NCBI RefSeq assembly: GCF_020010925.1
Contig: NZ_JAGJBZ010000002.1
Location: 2,542,001 to 2,606,000 of the forward strand
Length of the DNA: 64,000 nt
Source: Streptomyces griseiscabiei
GTDB taxonomy: Bacteria > Actinomycetota > Actinomycetes > Streptomycetales > Streptomycetaceae
Direction of reading: 5' to 3'
Notes under the pieces: model-generated
Told to the model about the DNA's origin: nothing
Seen by the model: only the letters and a program-made list of their open reading frames with translations
Database searches by the model: none
Made by a program: the position numbers and the translations under genes
Shown: positions 31,042-40,227 of the stretch, piece by piece
Layout: each line of letters begins with the position of its first letter
How positions within the stretch are numbered: position 1 is the stretch's first letter

Positions 31042-32570
31042 GGACACTCGCCCGGACCACCCGTCAGCACGCCGAGCGGCGCCCCGACCTCCCGGCCGTG
31101 CTCTGCGAAGGCCGCACCCTGACGTACGGGCAACTGCACCGCGAGAGCAACCGGATCGCCCACGCCCTGCGGGAGGCGGGGCTCGTCCCGGGGGACCGGG
31201 TCGCCTACCTCGGCAAGGAGTCCGAGCACTACTACGAGATCCTCTTCGGCTGTGCGAAGAGCGGCACCGTCCTCGTCCCCGTCAACTGGCGGCTCGCCGC
31301 ACCCGAGGTCGGCCACATCCTCCGGGACTCCGGGACCCGACTGCTGTTCCTGGAGGACGAGTTCGCGCCGATCGTGAGGCGGATGCCGACCGCCCCGCCC
31401 GAGACGACGGTGGCGCTCGGAGCGGACTTCGCCACCTGGAAGGCGGCCCGCCCCGACACCGACCCGCCGGACACCGCCACCCCGGACACCCCGGTCGCGC
31501 AGCTGTACACCAGCGGAACCACCGGACTGCCCAAGGGCGTCGTCCTCGCCCACCGCAGTTTCTTCGCGATCCGTGACGCCCTGGCGAGCGAGGGACTGGA
31601 CTGGATCGACTGGCGGCCCGGCGACATCGCGCTGATCGGCATCCCCGGCTTCCACATCGGCGGCCTGTGGTGGGCGACGCAGAATCTCGACGCCGGCACC
31701 ACGGTGGTCGCCCTGCGCGCCTTCGACGCCCGTACGGCCGTGAACCTCATCCGGGACCTCCGCGTCACCACCGCCTGTGTCGTCCCGGCCATGCTCCGCA
31801 TGATGCTCACCGAACCCGGCGTCGGCCCCGAGGACTTCACCACCCTGCGCAAGACCGTCTACGGCGGCTCCCCGATCTCCGAGGCGCTGCTGGAGGAGAG
31901 CCTCGCCGTCCTGGACTGCGAGTTCGCCCAGATCTACGGCCTCACCGAGACCGGCAACACCGCCGTGTGCCTGCCACCCGCCGCCCATGTCCCCGGCGGC
32001 CCCCTCATGCAGGCGGCCGGACGCCCGTACCCCGGGGTACGGGCCAAGGTGATCGACGGCGAGGGGCGCGAACTGCCGCCCGGCGAGGTCGGGGAGGTCT
32101 GCCTCGCCACCCCCGCGCGCATGGTCGAGTACTGGAGGCTGCCCGACCGGACCGCCGAGACCCTCGTCGACGGCTGGATCCACACCGGGGACGCCGGACA
32201 CCTCGACGAGGACGGCCATGTCTTCATCCGCGACCGGATCAAGGACGCCGTCCTCGTGGCCGGGGAGAACGTCTACCCGGCCGAGATCGAGAACGTACTC
32301 GAAGCACATCCCGGCGTCGCCGAGGCCGTCGTCGTCGGCGCCCCCGACGAACGCTGGGGCGAGTACGTGCACGCCTTCGTCGTCCCCGTGCCCGGCGCCC
32401 GGCCACGCCCCCGTGATCTGCACAGCTTCCTCGTCCCACGGCTCGCGGCCTTCAAGCTGCCCGCCCGCTACGAGTTCATCGACGCCGTACCCCGCAACCC
32501 CAGCGGCAAGATCCTCCGCCGCGAACTGCGCGACCGCTTCTGGGGCGACCGCGCGCGCGGGGTCAACTGA
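31038..32570 (+). CDS. scoC: Fatty acyl-AMP ligase (ScoC / FadD10-like)
   Basis: 510 aa from ATG 31038, overlapping the scoD stop. Adenylating-enzyme motifs: YTSGTTGLPKGVV (from about residue 155), GFHIGGLWW, IYGLTETGNT, WIHTGDAGHLDEDG and the C-terminal Lys in PSGKILRREL. It activates the medium-chain or unsaturated acid as acyl-AMP and loads it on the carrier protein ScoB, first to start and again after isonitrile formation. The order scoE-D-C-B-A is the same as Rv0097-Rv0101. Confidence 0.92.
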   Translation: MRTLARTTRQHAERRPDLPAVLCEGRTLTYGQLHRESNRIAHALREAGLVPGDRVAYLGKESEHYYEILFGCAKSGTVLVPVNWRLAAPEVGHILRDSGTRLLFLEDEFAPIVRRMPTAPPETTVALGADFATWKAARPDTDPPDTATPDTPVAQLYTSGTTGLPKGVVLAHRSFFAIRDALASEGLDWIDWRPGDIALIGIPGFHIGGLWWATQNLDAGTTVVALRAFDARTAVNLIRDLRVTTACVVPAMLRMMLTEPGVGPEDFTTLRKTVYGGSPISEALLEESLAVLDCEFAQIYGLTETGNTAVCLPPAAHVPGGPLMQAAGRPYPGVRAKVIDGEGRELPPGEVGEVCLATPARMVEYWRLPDRTAETLVDGWIHTGDAGHLDEDGHVFIRDRIKDAVLVAGENVYPAEIENVLEAHPGVAEAVVVGAPDERWGEYVHAFVVPVPGARPRPRDLHSFLVPRLAAFKLPARYEFIDAVPRNPSGKILRRELRDRFWGDRARGVN

Positions 32571-32608
32571 CCGGGCCCTGCCACCGGGTCCACTGGAGAG
32601 AGAACACC

Positions 32609-32857
32609 ATGCCTGCTCCCCTCACACCGGAGGCCTTCCGCGCGGACCTCGCGGAGTTCCTGTTCCTGCGGCCCGACGAGGTCGACCTCGAAGACCACCC
32701 CGTGTACGCGGGCCTCGACTCCCTGCGCATCGTCACCCTCGTCGAACGCTGGCGGGACAGCGGCGCGGACGTGACCTTCGTCGACCTCGCCGAGTGCACC
32801 TCGTTCGCCCAGTGGTGGCGACTGCTCTCCCCCTCGGGCGAGGAGGGAGCCGCGTGA
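32609..32857 (+). CDS. scoB: Acyl carrier protein (ScoB / Rv0100-like)
   Basis: 82 aa. The phosphopantetheine attachment is Ser38 in YAGLDSLRIV. The surrounding FLFLRPDEVDLEDHPVYAGLDSLR and the TFVDLAECTSFAQWWRLL end resemble the aryl-carrier/ISP type and Rv0100 rather than fatty-acid ACPs. Its GTGA overlap with the NRPS gene supports direct delivery of the isonitrile acyl group to the condensation domain. Confidence 0.9.
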   Translation: MPAPLTPEAFRADLAEFLFLRPDEVDLEDHPVYAGLDSLRIVTLVERWRDSGADVTFVDLAECTSFAQWWRLLSPSGEEGAA

Positions 32858-35800
32858 CCGCCTCCCACGCCCTGCTGGCCGCGCAGGAAGGCATCTGGAC
32901 CGGCCAGCAGCTCGACACGGCCAGCCCCGCCTACAACACGGCCGAGTACGTGCACATCCACGGGCCGGTGGACACCTCCCTCTTCGAGGCGGCGCTGCGC
33001 CGGGTGGTCGGGGAGACCGAGGCGCTGCACGTCTCCTACGCCGTCGACGGCCGGGGGCGGCCCCGGGAGACGGTCACCCCGGCCGGCGGCCGGCGGCCCC
33101 ACACGGCCGACCTCACCACCCGCCCCGATCCGCACGCGGCGGCGCTGGCCTGGATGGACCGGGACATGGCCCGCCCCGTCGACCTCACCGAGGGCCCCGT
33201 CTTCGGCCACGCCCTGCTGCGGATCGCCCCGGAGGAGTACCTCTGGTACCACCGGGTGCACCACATCGCCCTCGACGGGTTCGGCCTCGCCCTGGTCGCG
33301 CGCCGGGTCGCCGACGTCTACACGGCCCTCGTGGCGGGGCGACCACCGGGGGACAGCGGCTTCGGCACCCTGGCCTCGGTACGCGAGGAGGAGCGCGCCT
33401 ACCGGGAGTCGCCACGCCACGCCGAGGACGGCGCGTACTGGGCCGCCCGGTACGCGGACCGGCCGCCCGTGCCCACGCCCGCCGGCCGCACGGCCCTGCC
33501 CGCCCGCACCTTCCGCCGACGGGTGGCCGACCTCGACGCCGGACGGACGGAGGCCCTGCGCACGGTCGCCCGCGACATCGGGGTGACCTGGTCCGAGATC
33601 CTGCTCGCCGTGGCCGCGGCCCGGCTGCACCGGCTGACGGGCGCCCCCGAGATCGTCCTCAGCCTGCCGGCGATGGGACGCCTCGGCTCCGTCGCGCTGC
33701 GCGTCCCCTGCACGGTCCGCAACATCCTGCCCCTGCGCGTCCCGGTCACCGCCTCGGACACCCCGCGCGACCTGGCCGTCCGTGTCTCCCGGGAACTCCG
33801 CGCCGGACTGCCGCACCAGCGCTACCGCTACGAACGGCTGCGGCGCGACCTCGGCCTGGTCGGCGGCCGGCGCCGGTTGTCCGGGCCGGGCGTCAACATC
33901 ATGCCCTTCGCCTACGACCTCCGCTTCGCCGGACACCGCAGCACCGTCCACAACGTCTCCGCCGGCCCGGTCGACGACCTGTCCGTCAACGTCTACGACC
34001 GCTCCGAGGGCACGGGACTCCGTATCGCCGTGGACGCCCACCCCGAGCTGTACGCCGAGCGGGAAGTCGCCGCGTTCCAGGAGGGGTTGCTCGCCCTGCT
34101 GGAGGAGGCCGCGGCCCACCCCGACCGGCCGCTCGGCGCCGCACCGCGCCCGGTGCCACCGCGTGCGGGGCCGGTGACCGCCACCCCCGCCCCCGACGTC
34201 GCTCCCGCCTCCCTCGCCGTCCTCGACGGCGGCCCCCTGCCGGGCACCGCGCGTCCCGTGCTCGACCTCATCGCCGCGCACGCCGCCCGGCACGGCGGTT
34301 CCGTAGCCGTGGAACACCAGGGGCGTACGGTCACCTACGCCCAACTCCTCGCCTCAGCACAGGAGGTGGCACATCGGCTGACCGCCCGCCAGGTCGGCCC
34401 GGGCGACCTGGTGACCGTCGCCCTGCCGCGCGGCGTCGACGCCGTCACCGCCGTCCTGGGCGTCCTGTCCGCCGGCGCCGCCTACAGCCCACTGGACCCG
34501 GCGGCCCCTCCGGCGCGCAGGAGGGCACTGCTGGCCGACACCCGTCCCGCGCTCGTCCTGACCACCCGGGCCCACGCCACCGGCTTCCCCGGCCACCCCG
34601 TCCTCCCGCTGGACGAGCCGCACCCCCGGCCCGGTCCGGCGGCCCGCCCGCAGGCGCCCGCACCGGACGGCCTCGCCTACGTCATGCACACCTCGGGTTC
34701 CACCGGCCGCCCCAAGGGCGTCGAGATCGGCCACCGCGCCCTCGCGCACTTCGTCGCCGGCGCCCTGCCCCGGTACGGCATCCGGCGCGGCGACCGCGTC
34801 CTGCAGTTCGCGCCGCTCACCTTCGACACATGCGTCGAGGAGGTCTTCCTCACCCTGTGCGCGGGCGCCACCCTCGTCGTACGGACCGACGACATGACCG
34901 AGTCGGTGCCCGGCTTCCTGGACGCCTGCGCCCGGCTGCGGATCAGCGTCCTGGACCTGCCCACCGCCTACTGGCACGAACTCGCCCACACCGTCTCGAC
35001 CGGCACCGCCGCACTTCCGCCCGGGGTGCGCACGGTCGTCATCGGCGGCGAGACGGCCCTGCCCGAACGGGTCGACCGCTGGCGCGCGGCGGTGGGCCCC
35101 TCGGTGCGGCTGCTCAACACCTACGGGCCGACCGAGGCCACCGTGGTCGCCACCGTCGCCGACCTGCACGATCCGGCCCTCGCCCCCGGGGACGTGCCCA
35201 TCGGACGGCCGCTCCCGGGCACCCGGGCCGCCGTCGTCGACGGTGAACTGCACCTCCTGGGCCCCCACCTGGCAGACGGCTACCGGGGAGACCCGGGGCC
35301 GGACGCCGCCCGCTTCGCCCCGCTCGACCGGCTTCCCGGAGCGCCGCGCGCCTACCGCACCGGCGACCTGGCACGGATCGGTGCGGACGGACAGCTGCGC
35401 CATCTGGGCCGCTCCGACGCCGAGTTCAAGATCAGTGGGCATCGGGTGCACCCCGCCGAGGTCGAGAGCGTGCTGCTGGCCCATCCCGGGGTCCGTGACA
35501 CCGCCGTCGTGGGACAGGTGGCGGCGGACGGGACGCGACGGCTGGTCGCCTACGTGGTCCCGGACGGGCCCGCCCCGGCCGTCTCCCACCTCAGGGAGCG
35601 GCTGCGGGCCGCCCTGCCCGCCGCGATGGTCCCCTCGGCCGTCGAGTTCCTGGACCGCCTGCCCCGCACCGCTTCGGGGAAGACGGACAGGAACGCGCTG
35701 GCCGTGCCCCGGGAGCGACCGGACCGGGAGACCGCCGCGCACGGCTCGCCGGAGGCCACCATCGCCGCCGTGTGGCGGGACGTGCTCGGCGTGGCGGCCG

Positions 35801-37227
35801 TGTCCGCCGAGGACGACGTCTTCGACCTCGGCGCCCACTCCCTCCAGGCCATCCAGGTCACCAACCGACTGAGCGCCGAACTCGGCCGTGATCTGAAGGT
35901 CGCCTGGCTGTTCCAGCATCCGACGCCCGCCGAACTGGCCCGGTTCCTGGACCGGGCGCCCCGGGAGGGCGACGACCCGGCGAAACCCCCGCCGGCCGGC
36001 CCCGCCCTCCCGGACACCCTGCTCGCGGACGCCGTCCTGGACCCCGCCGTCCGTATCGCCGCCCGCCCCCGCGCCACCACCGGCCCACCCGACCGGATCC
36101 TGCTCACCGGGGCCACCGGTTTCGTCGGCGCGCATCTGCTCGCGGAGCTGCTGAAGGCCACCGGTGCCGAGATCGTCTGCCCCGTCCGCGCCCCGGGCCC
36201 CGCCGAGGCCGCCGCCCGGGTCCGACAGGCCCTGCGCACACACGGGTTGAGCCCGGCGGCCGGGGCGGGCGCACGCGTCACGGCGATCCCCGCCGACCTC
36301 GCCCGCCCCCATCTGGGCCTGGACGAGGAGACGTTCGCCGAACTGGCCCGCACCTGCGGGGCGATCGTCCACAACGCGGCCACCGTCAGCATCCTGCGCG
36401 AGTACGCCACCCTCCGCGCCGCCAACACCGAGTCCACGAGACACCTGGTGCGCATGGCCGCCGTACGGGCGACGCCCCTGCATCTCGTCTCGACGCTCTC
36501 CGTCGCCCCGCCCCTCGCCCTGAGCCCCGAAGTGCCGGAGGCGTTCCTCCCGCCGCACCCCGGACTGCGGTACGGCTACCAGCGGTCGAAGTGGGCGGCC
36601 GAGCGACTGGTGGAGCAGGCCGCCGAGCGGGGGCTGCCGGTCACCGTGCACCGGCTCGGCCGGGTGGTCGGCCCGGCCTCGACCGGTTACGTCGACCAGC
36701 GGGACTTCCTGTGGAGCGTGCTGCGGGCGGGAGTGCCCGCGGGAGTCGTCCCCGACCTGTTCGAGGAGGAGATCTGGACGCCGGTCGACCAGGTGGCCCG
36801 CACGCTCGTCCATCTCTGCCTCGGCCGCCACCCCGCCGGCGCGACCGTCTTCAACCACGCGGCCGGCGCCCCGGTGCGACTGGCGGACCTCTACGACTGG
36901 CTGGAGGAGTACGGCTACCCGCTGCGCCGCGTCCCGGCGCACCGATGGCGGGCGGAGCTGCCGGTCTCCTCCGACGCGGCGGCGACCACACTGGCCTTCC
37001 TCGACTCCTGGGGAGCGGACGCCGGCGAGACCGGGGGCGCGGACCTGCGTCTCGGCCGGGTCCGCGCCGACAACGTCGTGAACGGCCTCCGCGGCAGCGG
37101 CATCACCTGCCCGCCCGTCGACCGGGACCTCGTCCTGCGCTACCTCGACCACTGCGTCACCACCGGCGCACTGCCCGCCCCCGCGGACCGCCGGAGCCGG
37201 GCCCATCTCCCCCTCCCCGCCGAGTAG
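32854..37227 (+). CDS. scoA: Nonribosomal peptide synthetase C-A-T-R (ScoA-like, isonitrile lipopeptide)
   Basis: 1457 aa from GTG 32854; the longer open frame upstream is out of phase with real genes. Condensation domain about 1-430 with HHIALDG (137). Adenylation domain about 470-930: [15 protein letters not shown] and RTGDLARIG. The specificity residues I extract, D-T-E-D-V-G-T-V-V plus Lys, include an acidic pair that fits lysine or ornithine. Carrier domain Ser996 (LGAHSLQAI). Terminal thioester reductase about 1080-1457 with [14 protein letters not shown] and YQRSK. A single module would acylate both amines of lysine and release the product reductively, as in ScoA; mycobacterial Nrp has two modules. 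Confidence 0.92.
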   Translation: MTASHALLAAQEGIWTGQQLDTASPAYNTAEYVHIHGPVDTSLFEAALRRVVGETEALHVSYAVDGRGRPRETVTPAGGRRPHTADLTTRPDPHAAALAWMDRDMARPVDLTEGPVFGHALLRIAPEEYLWYHRVHHIALDGFGLALVARRVADVYTALVAGRPPGDSGFGTLASVREEERAYRESPRHAEDGAYWAARYADRPPVPTPAGRTALPARTFRRRVADLDAGRTEALRTVARDIGVTWSEILLAVAAARLHRLTGAPEIVLSLPAMGRLGSVALRVPCTVRNILPLRVPVTASDTPRDLAVRVSRELRAGLPHQRYRYERLRRDLGLVGGRRRLSGPGVNIMPFAYDLRFAGHRSTVHNVSAGPVDDLSVNVYDRSEGTGLRIAVDAHPELYAEREVAAFQEGLLALLEEAAAHPDRPLGAAPRPVPPRAGPVTATPAPDVAPASLAVLDGGPLPGTARPVLDLIAAHAARHGGSVAVEHQGRTVTYAQLLASAQEVAHRLTARQVGPGDLVTVALPRGVDAVTAVLGVLSAGAAYSPLDPAAPPARRRALLADTRPALVLTTRAHATGFPGHPVLPLDEPHPRPGPAARPQAPAPDGLAYVMHTSGSTGRPKGVEIGHRALAHFVAGALPRYGIRRGDRVLQFAPLTFDTCVEEVFLTLCAGATLVVRTDDMTESVPGFLDACARLRISVLDLPTAYWHELAHTVSTGTAALPPGVRTVVIGGETALPERVDRWRAAVGPSVRLLNTYGPTEATVVATVADLHDPALAPGDVPIGRPLPGTRAAVVDGELHLLGPHLADGYRGDPGPDAARFAPLDRLPGAPRAYRTGDLARIGADGQLRHLGRSDAEFKISGHRVHPAEVESVLLAHPGVRDTAVVGQVAADGTRRLVAYVVPDGPAPAVSHLRERLRAALPAAMVPSAVEFLDRLPRTASGKTDRNALAVPRERPDRETAAHGSPEATIAAVWRDVLGVAAVSAEDDVFDLGAHSLQAIQVTNRLSAELGRDLKVAWLFQHPTPAELARFLDRAPREGDDPAKPPPAGPALPDTLLADAVLDPAVRIAARPRATTGPPDRILLTGATGFVGAHLLAELLKATGAEIVCPVRAPGPAEAAARVRQALRTHGLSPAAGAGARVTAIPADLARPHLGLDEETFAELARTCGAIVHNAATVSILREYATLRAANTESTRHLVRMAAVRATPLHLVSTLSVAPPLALSPEVPEAFLPPHPGLRYGYQRSKWAAERLVEQAAERGLPVTVHRLGRVVGPASTGYVDQRDFLWSVLRAGVPAGVVPDLFEEEIWTPVDQVARTLVHLCLGRHPAGATVFNHAAGAPVRLADLYDWLEEYGYPLRRVPAHRWRAELPVSSDAAATTLAFLDSWGADAGETGGADLRLGRVRADNVVNGLRGSGITCPPVDRDLVLRYLDHCVTTGALPAPADRRSRAHLPLPAE

Positions 37228-37240
37228 TCGAGGCCCGGCG

Positions 37241-37270
37241 GGAACTCCCGCGGCCCACCGTCCGACTACT
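37241..37270 (+). promoter_or_regulatory. ECF sigma promoter C (metallophore importer operon)
   Basis: GGAACT at 37241-37246, 16 bases, CGACTACT at 37263-37270, 56 bases before the ATG at 37327. It starts 14 bases after the NRPS stop. Its flank CGACTACTGC also matches promoter A. It gives the importer genes their own start site within the same regulon. Confidence 0.8.
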
Positions 37271-37326
37271 GCAACGGAACCCACCGCACGACCCCGCACC
37301 CCGCACCCCGCACCAAGGAGCCCCGA

Positions 37327-38367
37327 ATGCCGAAGAAACGGCCGGTCGCCGTCGCCCTGGCCGGCGCCCTCTGTCTGGTCACCACGGCCTGCGCCGACGC
37401 GACCGGGACAGCGGGCGCGGACGACGGCGACGCCTCCGCGGCCGCCGCGGGGTCCGGATATCCGGTGACCCTCGACAACTGCGGGGTCTCCGAGAAGTTC
37501 ACCGAGGCACCCGGCCGGGTCGTCGTGATGAACGGTGCCTCGGTCGCCGAGGTCTCCACCCTGCTCGCCCTCGGCCTGGGCGACCGGATCGTCGCCAACC
37601 AGCAGAGCTACGGCATGTCCGAGACCGAGGGCCGGGCGGAGGCCATCAAGAGGCTCCCCACCGGTGGCGTCGAACTCAACGACGCCTACGACATCCCGCG
37701 CGAGGCGATGATCGGGCTCCGCCCCGACCTGGTGCTCTCCACCACCTCGTACGGCTTCGACGAGAAGAACGGCTTCGCCACCCGCGAGCAGCTGGGGGAC
37801 GTCGGCGCCCACTCCTATGTCTCCCCGCAGGGCTGCGACCAGGACACCTCGAAGATGACCGTCGAGGACAGCTACACACTGCTGCGGGACATGGGGAAGA
37901 TCTTCGACAGGGGTGACGAGGCCGAGAAGCTGATCGCCGCCTCGGAGAAGCGGATCGCCGACGTCACCGCGAAGGTGAAGGGCGAGAAGCGGCCCGAGGT
38001 CATGGTCCTGTTCTCCCACATGACCATGGGCGGCAACGACTTCAGCTCGGTCGTCGCCAAGGGCATCTACAACGACATCCTCGCCAGGGCCGGCGGCTCC
38101 AACGCCTTCGAGAACGCCTCGACGACGTCCTTCGCCGACCTGAGCAAGGAGAAGGTGGCCGCCACCGACGTCGACGCCCTCGTCGTCATCGGCTACAACG
38201 ACCCCGACCCGGCGGCCTACGCCGAGAAACTGCTGAAGGAGTTCCCCCAGTGGCCGGCGGCGAAGAACAAGACGTACGTGGCGCTGTCGGACTCGATGTA
38301 CCTCGGCCCCAGCAACGACCTGGCCGTGGCGAAGATCGCCGGGATGCTGCACCCCGACAAGGTCTGA
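37327..38367 (+). CDS. Metallophore ABC transporter substrate-binding lipoprotein (FecB/Peripla_BP_2 family)
   Basis: 346 aa. Lipoprotein signal with a hydrophobic stretch and LVTTACADATG (Cys near residue 22). Family III features: YPVTLDNCGVSEKF, RVVVMNGASVAEVSTLLALGLGDRIV, IGLRPDLVLSTTSYG and a single long helix before FSHMTMGGNDF. Methionines are frequent (SHMTMGG, SDSMYLG). Promoter C and the neighbouring sco genes indicate that it binds the copper-loaded isonitrile lipopeptide. A paralogue at 49770 sits with a B12 riboswitch, so the two receptors have separate ligands. Confidence 0.88.
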   Translation: MPKKRPVAVALAGALCLVTTACADATGTAGADDGDASAAAAGSGYPVTLDNCGVSEKFTEAPGRVVVMNGASVAEVSTLLALGLGDRIVANQQSYGMSETEGRAEAIKRLPTGGVELNDAYDIPREAMIGLRPDLVLSTTSYGFDEKNGFATREQLGDVGAHSYVSPQGCDQDTSKMTVEDSYTLLRDMGKIFDRGDEAEKLIAASEKRIADVTAKVKGEKRPEVMVLFSHMTMGGNDFSSVVAKGIYNDILARAGGSNAFENASTTSFADLSKEKVAATDVDALVVIGYNDPDPAAYAEKLLKEFPQWPAAKNKTYVALSDSMYLGPSNDLAVAKIAGMLHPDKV

Positions 38368-39398
38368 ACGGCCTGCGGCTGTCCCTCGCTGTCGGTGTCC
38401 TGTCCGTCGTGCTCGTCGCCGTGATGGTGATGGCGGTGAGCATCGGCGCGGTGAACATCCCGGTCGGCGACGTATGGCGGGTCCTGCTGCACCACATCAC
38501 CGGACGGGGCGCCCCCGGCGACCCCGCGCTGGACCAGATCGTGTGGACGTTCCGGGCACCCCGGGTCGCGCTCGCCGCCCTGGTCGGCGCGGGCCTCGCG
38601 GTCACCGGAGCGGTGCTCCAGACACTGGTCGCCAACCCGCTTGCCGACCCCGTCGTGCTGGGCTTCTCCTACGGCGCCTCCCTGGGCGCCGTCCTGGTCA
38701 TCACCCTCGGCGGGGCCACCCTCGCGGGCTTCGGCGGCCTCGGGGTGTCGGGCGCGGCCTTCGTCGGCGCGCTCACGGCCGGTGCCCTCGCCTTCGCCCT
38801 GGGCCGGCGCGGCGGCAGGCTGGCCCCGACCCGGCTGGTCCTGGCCGGGGTCGTCGTCGGCTCCGTCTTCCTCTCCCTCACCAGCTTCGTCCAGCTGATG
38901 GCGACACCCACCGAGCTGCGGACCGTGATGTTCTGGATGCTCGGCAGCGTCGCCGGCGCCCAGTGGGACCAACTCCCCGTCGTCACCGTGGTGGTGGTGA
39001 CCGGCACGGTCGTGCTGACCCTGTTCGGACGGCGGCTCGACGCCCTGCTCGCCGGGGACGAGTCGGCCACCGCGCTCGGCGTGGACGTCAGCCGGCTGCG
39101 GGCGGTCCTGCTGATCCTCAGCGCGCTGCTCACCGGCACCGTCATCGCCGTCGCGGGCGGCATCGGCTTCGTCGGCCTGATGATCCCCCATCTGGTCCGC
39201 CTCACCGCGGGCGCCGGCCACCGCAGGCTGCTGCCCCTGACCGCGCTGCTGGGCGCCGTCTACCTGGTCGCCGTGGACCTGCTCTCCCGCACCCTCAACC
39301 GCCCCAACGAACTCCCGCTGGGCATCCTCACCGTCCTGCTCGGCGCCCCCTTCTTCCTGTGGCTGCTGCGCCGCGACAAGGGCCTGGACACCGCATGA
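38364..39398 (+). CDS. Metallophore ABC transporter permease (FecCD family)
   Basis: About 344 aa. Motifs: RAPRVALAALVGAGLAVTGAVLQTLVANPLADPVVLGFSYGAS (key parts: RAPRV, NPLADP, GFSYGAS), the ATPase loop ESATALGVDVSRLR and GGIGFVGLMIPHLVR. Predicted translation start is a problem: in this frame there is no ATG or GTG near the beginning; the nearest upstream GTG (38250) is deep inside the previous gene. The best choice is CTG at 38364, which overlaps the stop of the binding protein as CTGA, similar to ATGA coupling. A sequencing error is the alternative. Confidence 0.82.
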   Translation: MNGLRLSLAVGVLSVVLVAVMVMAVSIGAVNIPVGDVWRVLLHHITGRGAPGDPALDQIVWTFRAPRVALAALVGAGLAVTGAVLQTLVANPLADPVVLGFSYGASLGAVLVITLGGATLAGFGGLGVSGAAFVGALTAGALAFALGRRGGRLAPTRLVLAGVVVGSVFLSLTSFVQLMATPTELRTVMFWMLGSVAGAQWDQLPVVTVVVVTGTVVLTLFGRRLDALLAGDESATALGVDVSRLRAVLLILSALLTGTVIAVAGGIGFVGLMIPHLVRLTAGAGHRRLLPLTALLGAVYLVAVDLLSRTLNRPNELPLGILTVLLGAPFFLWLLRRDKGLDTA

Positions 39399-39429
39399 AC
39401 AACCGTATGAACAACAGCCCGGACACCGT

Positions 39430-40227
39430 ATGAAACTGACCGTGGACCAGCTCCACATCACCCTGGACCGCACCCCGATCCTCCGGGCGGTGAACCTGGC
39501 GGCGGGCAAGGGCGACGTCGTCGGGCTCGTCGGCCCCAACGGCAGCGGCAAGTCCACCCTCCTGCGCGCCGTCTACCGCTCGCTGCGCCCCGCCGGGGGA
39601 GTGGTCAGGGTGGGCGGAGACGACGTGTGGGAGCTGCCCGCGCGGACGGCGGCCCGCCGCACGGCGGCCGTGCTCCAGGACTCCGGCACCACCACCGGGC
39701 TGAGTGTGCGGGAGATCGTGGCCCTCGGGCGTACGCCCCACCACGGGCTGCTCGGGCGGGACGGTGCCGAGGACCGGGAGGCCGTCGCCGACGCGATCGC
39801 CCGCTGCGGTGTCGAACCCTTCGCGGACCGCGACCACGCCACCCTCTCCGGCGGCGAACGCCAACGCGTGCTGCTGGCCCGCGCCCTCGCCCAGCGACCC
39901 CGGCTGCTGGTCCTGGACGAACTCACCAACCACCTCGACATCCGCGCCCGGTTCGAACTCCTGGACCTGATCCGCTCCACCGGCATCACCACCCTGGCCG
40001 TCCTGCACGACCTGGACCTCGCCGCCCGCCTCTGCGACCACCTCGCCGTCCTCGACGGCGGCGAGGTGGTCGCGGCGGGCCCGGTCCTGGAGGTCCTGAC
40101 GCCGGACCTCCTCAGGGACGTGTTCGGCGTGCTCGGCCACACGGAACGGCACGCCGACGGGGTCGTCCGCATCACCTACGCGGCCCGGCCGCTGGCCGGC
40201 GACCGGGCCGGGGAGGCTCAGCGGTAG
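39430..40227 (+). CDS. Metallophore ABC transporter ATPase (FecE/FepC family)
   Basis: 265 aa. Walker A GPNGSGKST (about 37-45), signature LSGGERQRVLLARAL, H-loop AVLHDLDLA. Walker B with D-loop reads LLVLDELTNHLD: the usual DEPTNHLD proline is leucine, while the catalytic Asp-Glu pair is kept. It completes the importer under promoter C. The short spacer before it repeats ATGAACAAC twice, giving three closely spaced ATGA sites; ATG 39430 is the one followed by family sequence. Confidence 0.9.
   Translation: MKLTVDQLHITLDRTPILRAVNLAAGKGDVVGLVGPNGSGKSTLLRAVYRSLRPAGGVVRVGGDDVWELPARTAARRTAAVLQDSGTTTGLSVREIVALGRTPHHGLLGRDGAEDREAVADAIARCGVEPFADRDHATLSGGERQRVLLARALAQRPRLLVLDELTNHLDIRARFELLDLIRSTGITTLAVLHDLDLAARLCDHLAVLDGGEVVAAGPVLEVLTPDLLRDVFGVLGHTERHADGVVRITYAARPLAGDRAGEAQR

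Noticed and set aside
32218..32853. Extension of the NRPS frame 212 codons upstream of GTG 32854
   Set aside because: It would overlap scoC and scoB in another frame; scoC and scoB show full family motifs, and GTG 32854 makes a normal GTGA overlap.
34354..38352. Very long minus-strand open frame (1332 codons) opposite the NRPS and importer genes
   Set aside because: It is a GC-frame shadow: composition is Gly/Arg/Asp-rich without domains, while the plus strand shows complete C-A-T-R and receptor motifs.
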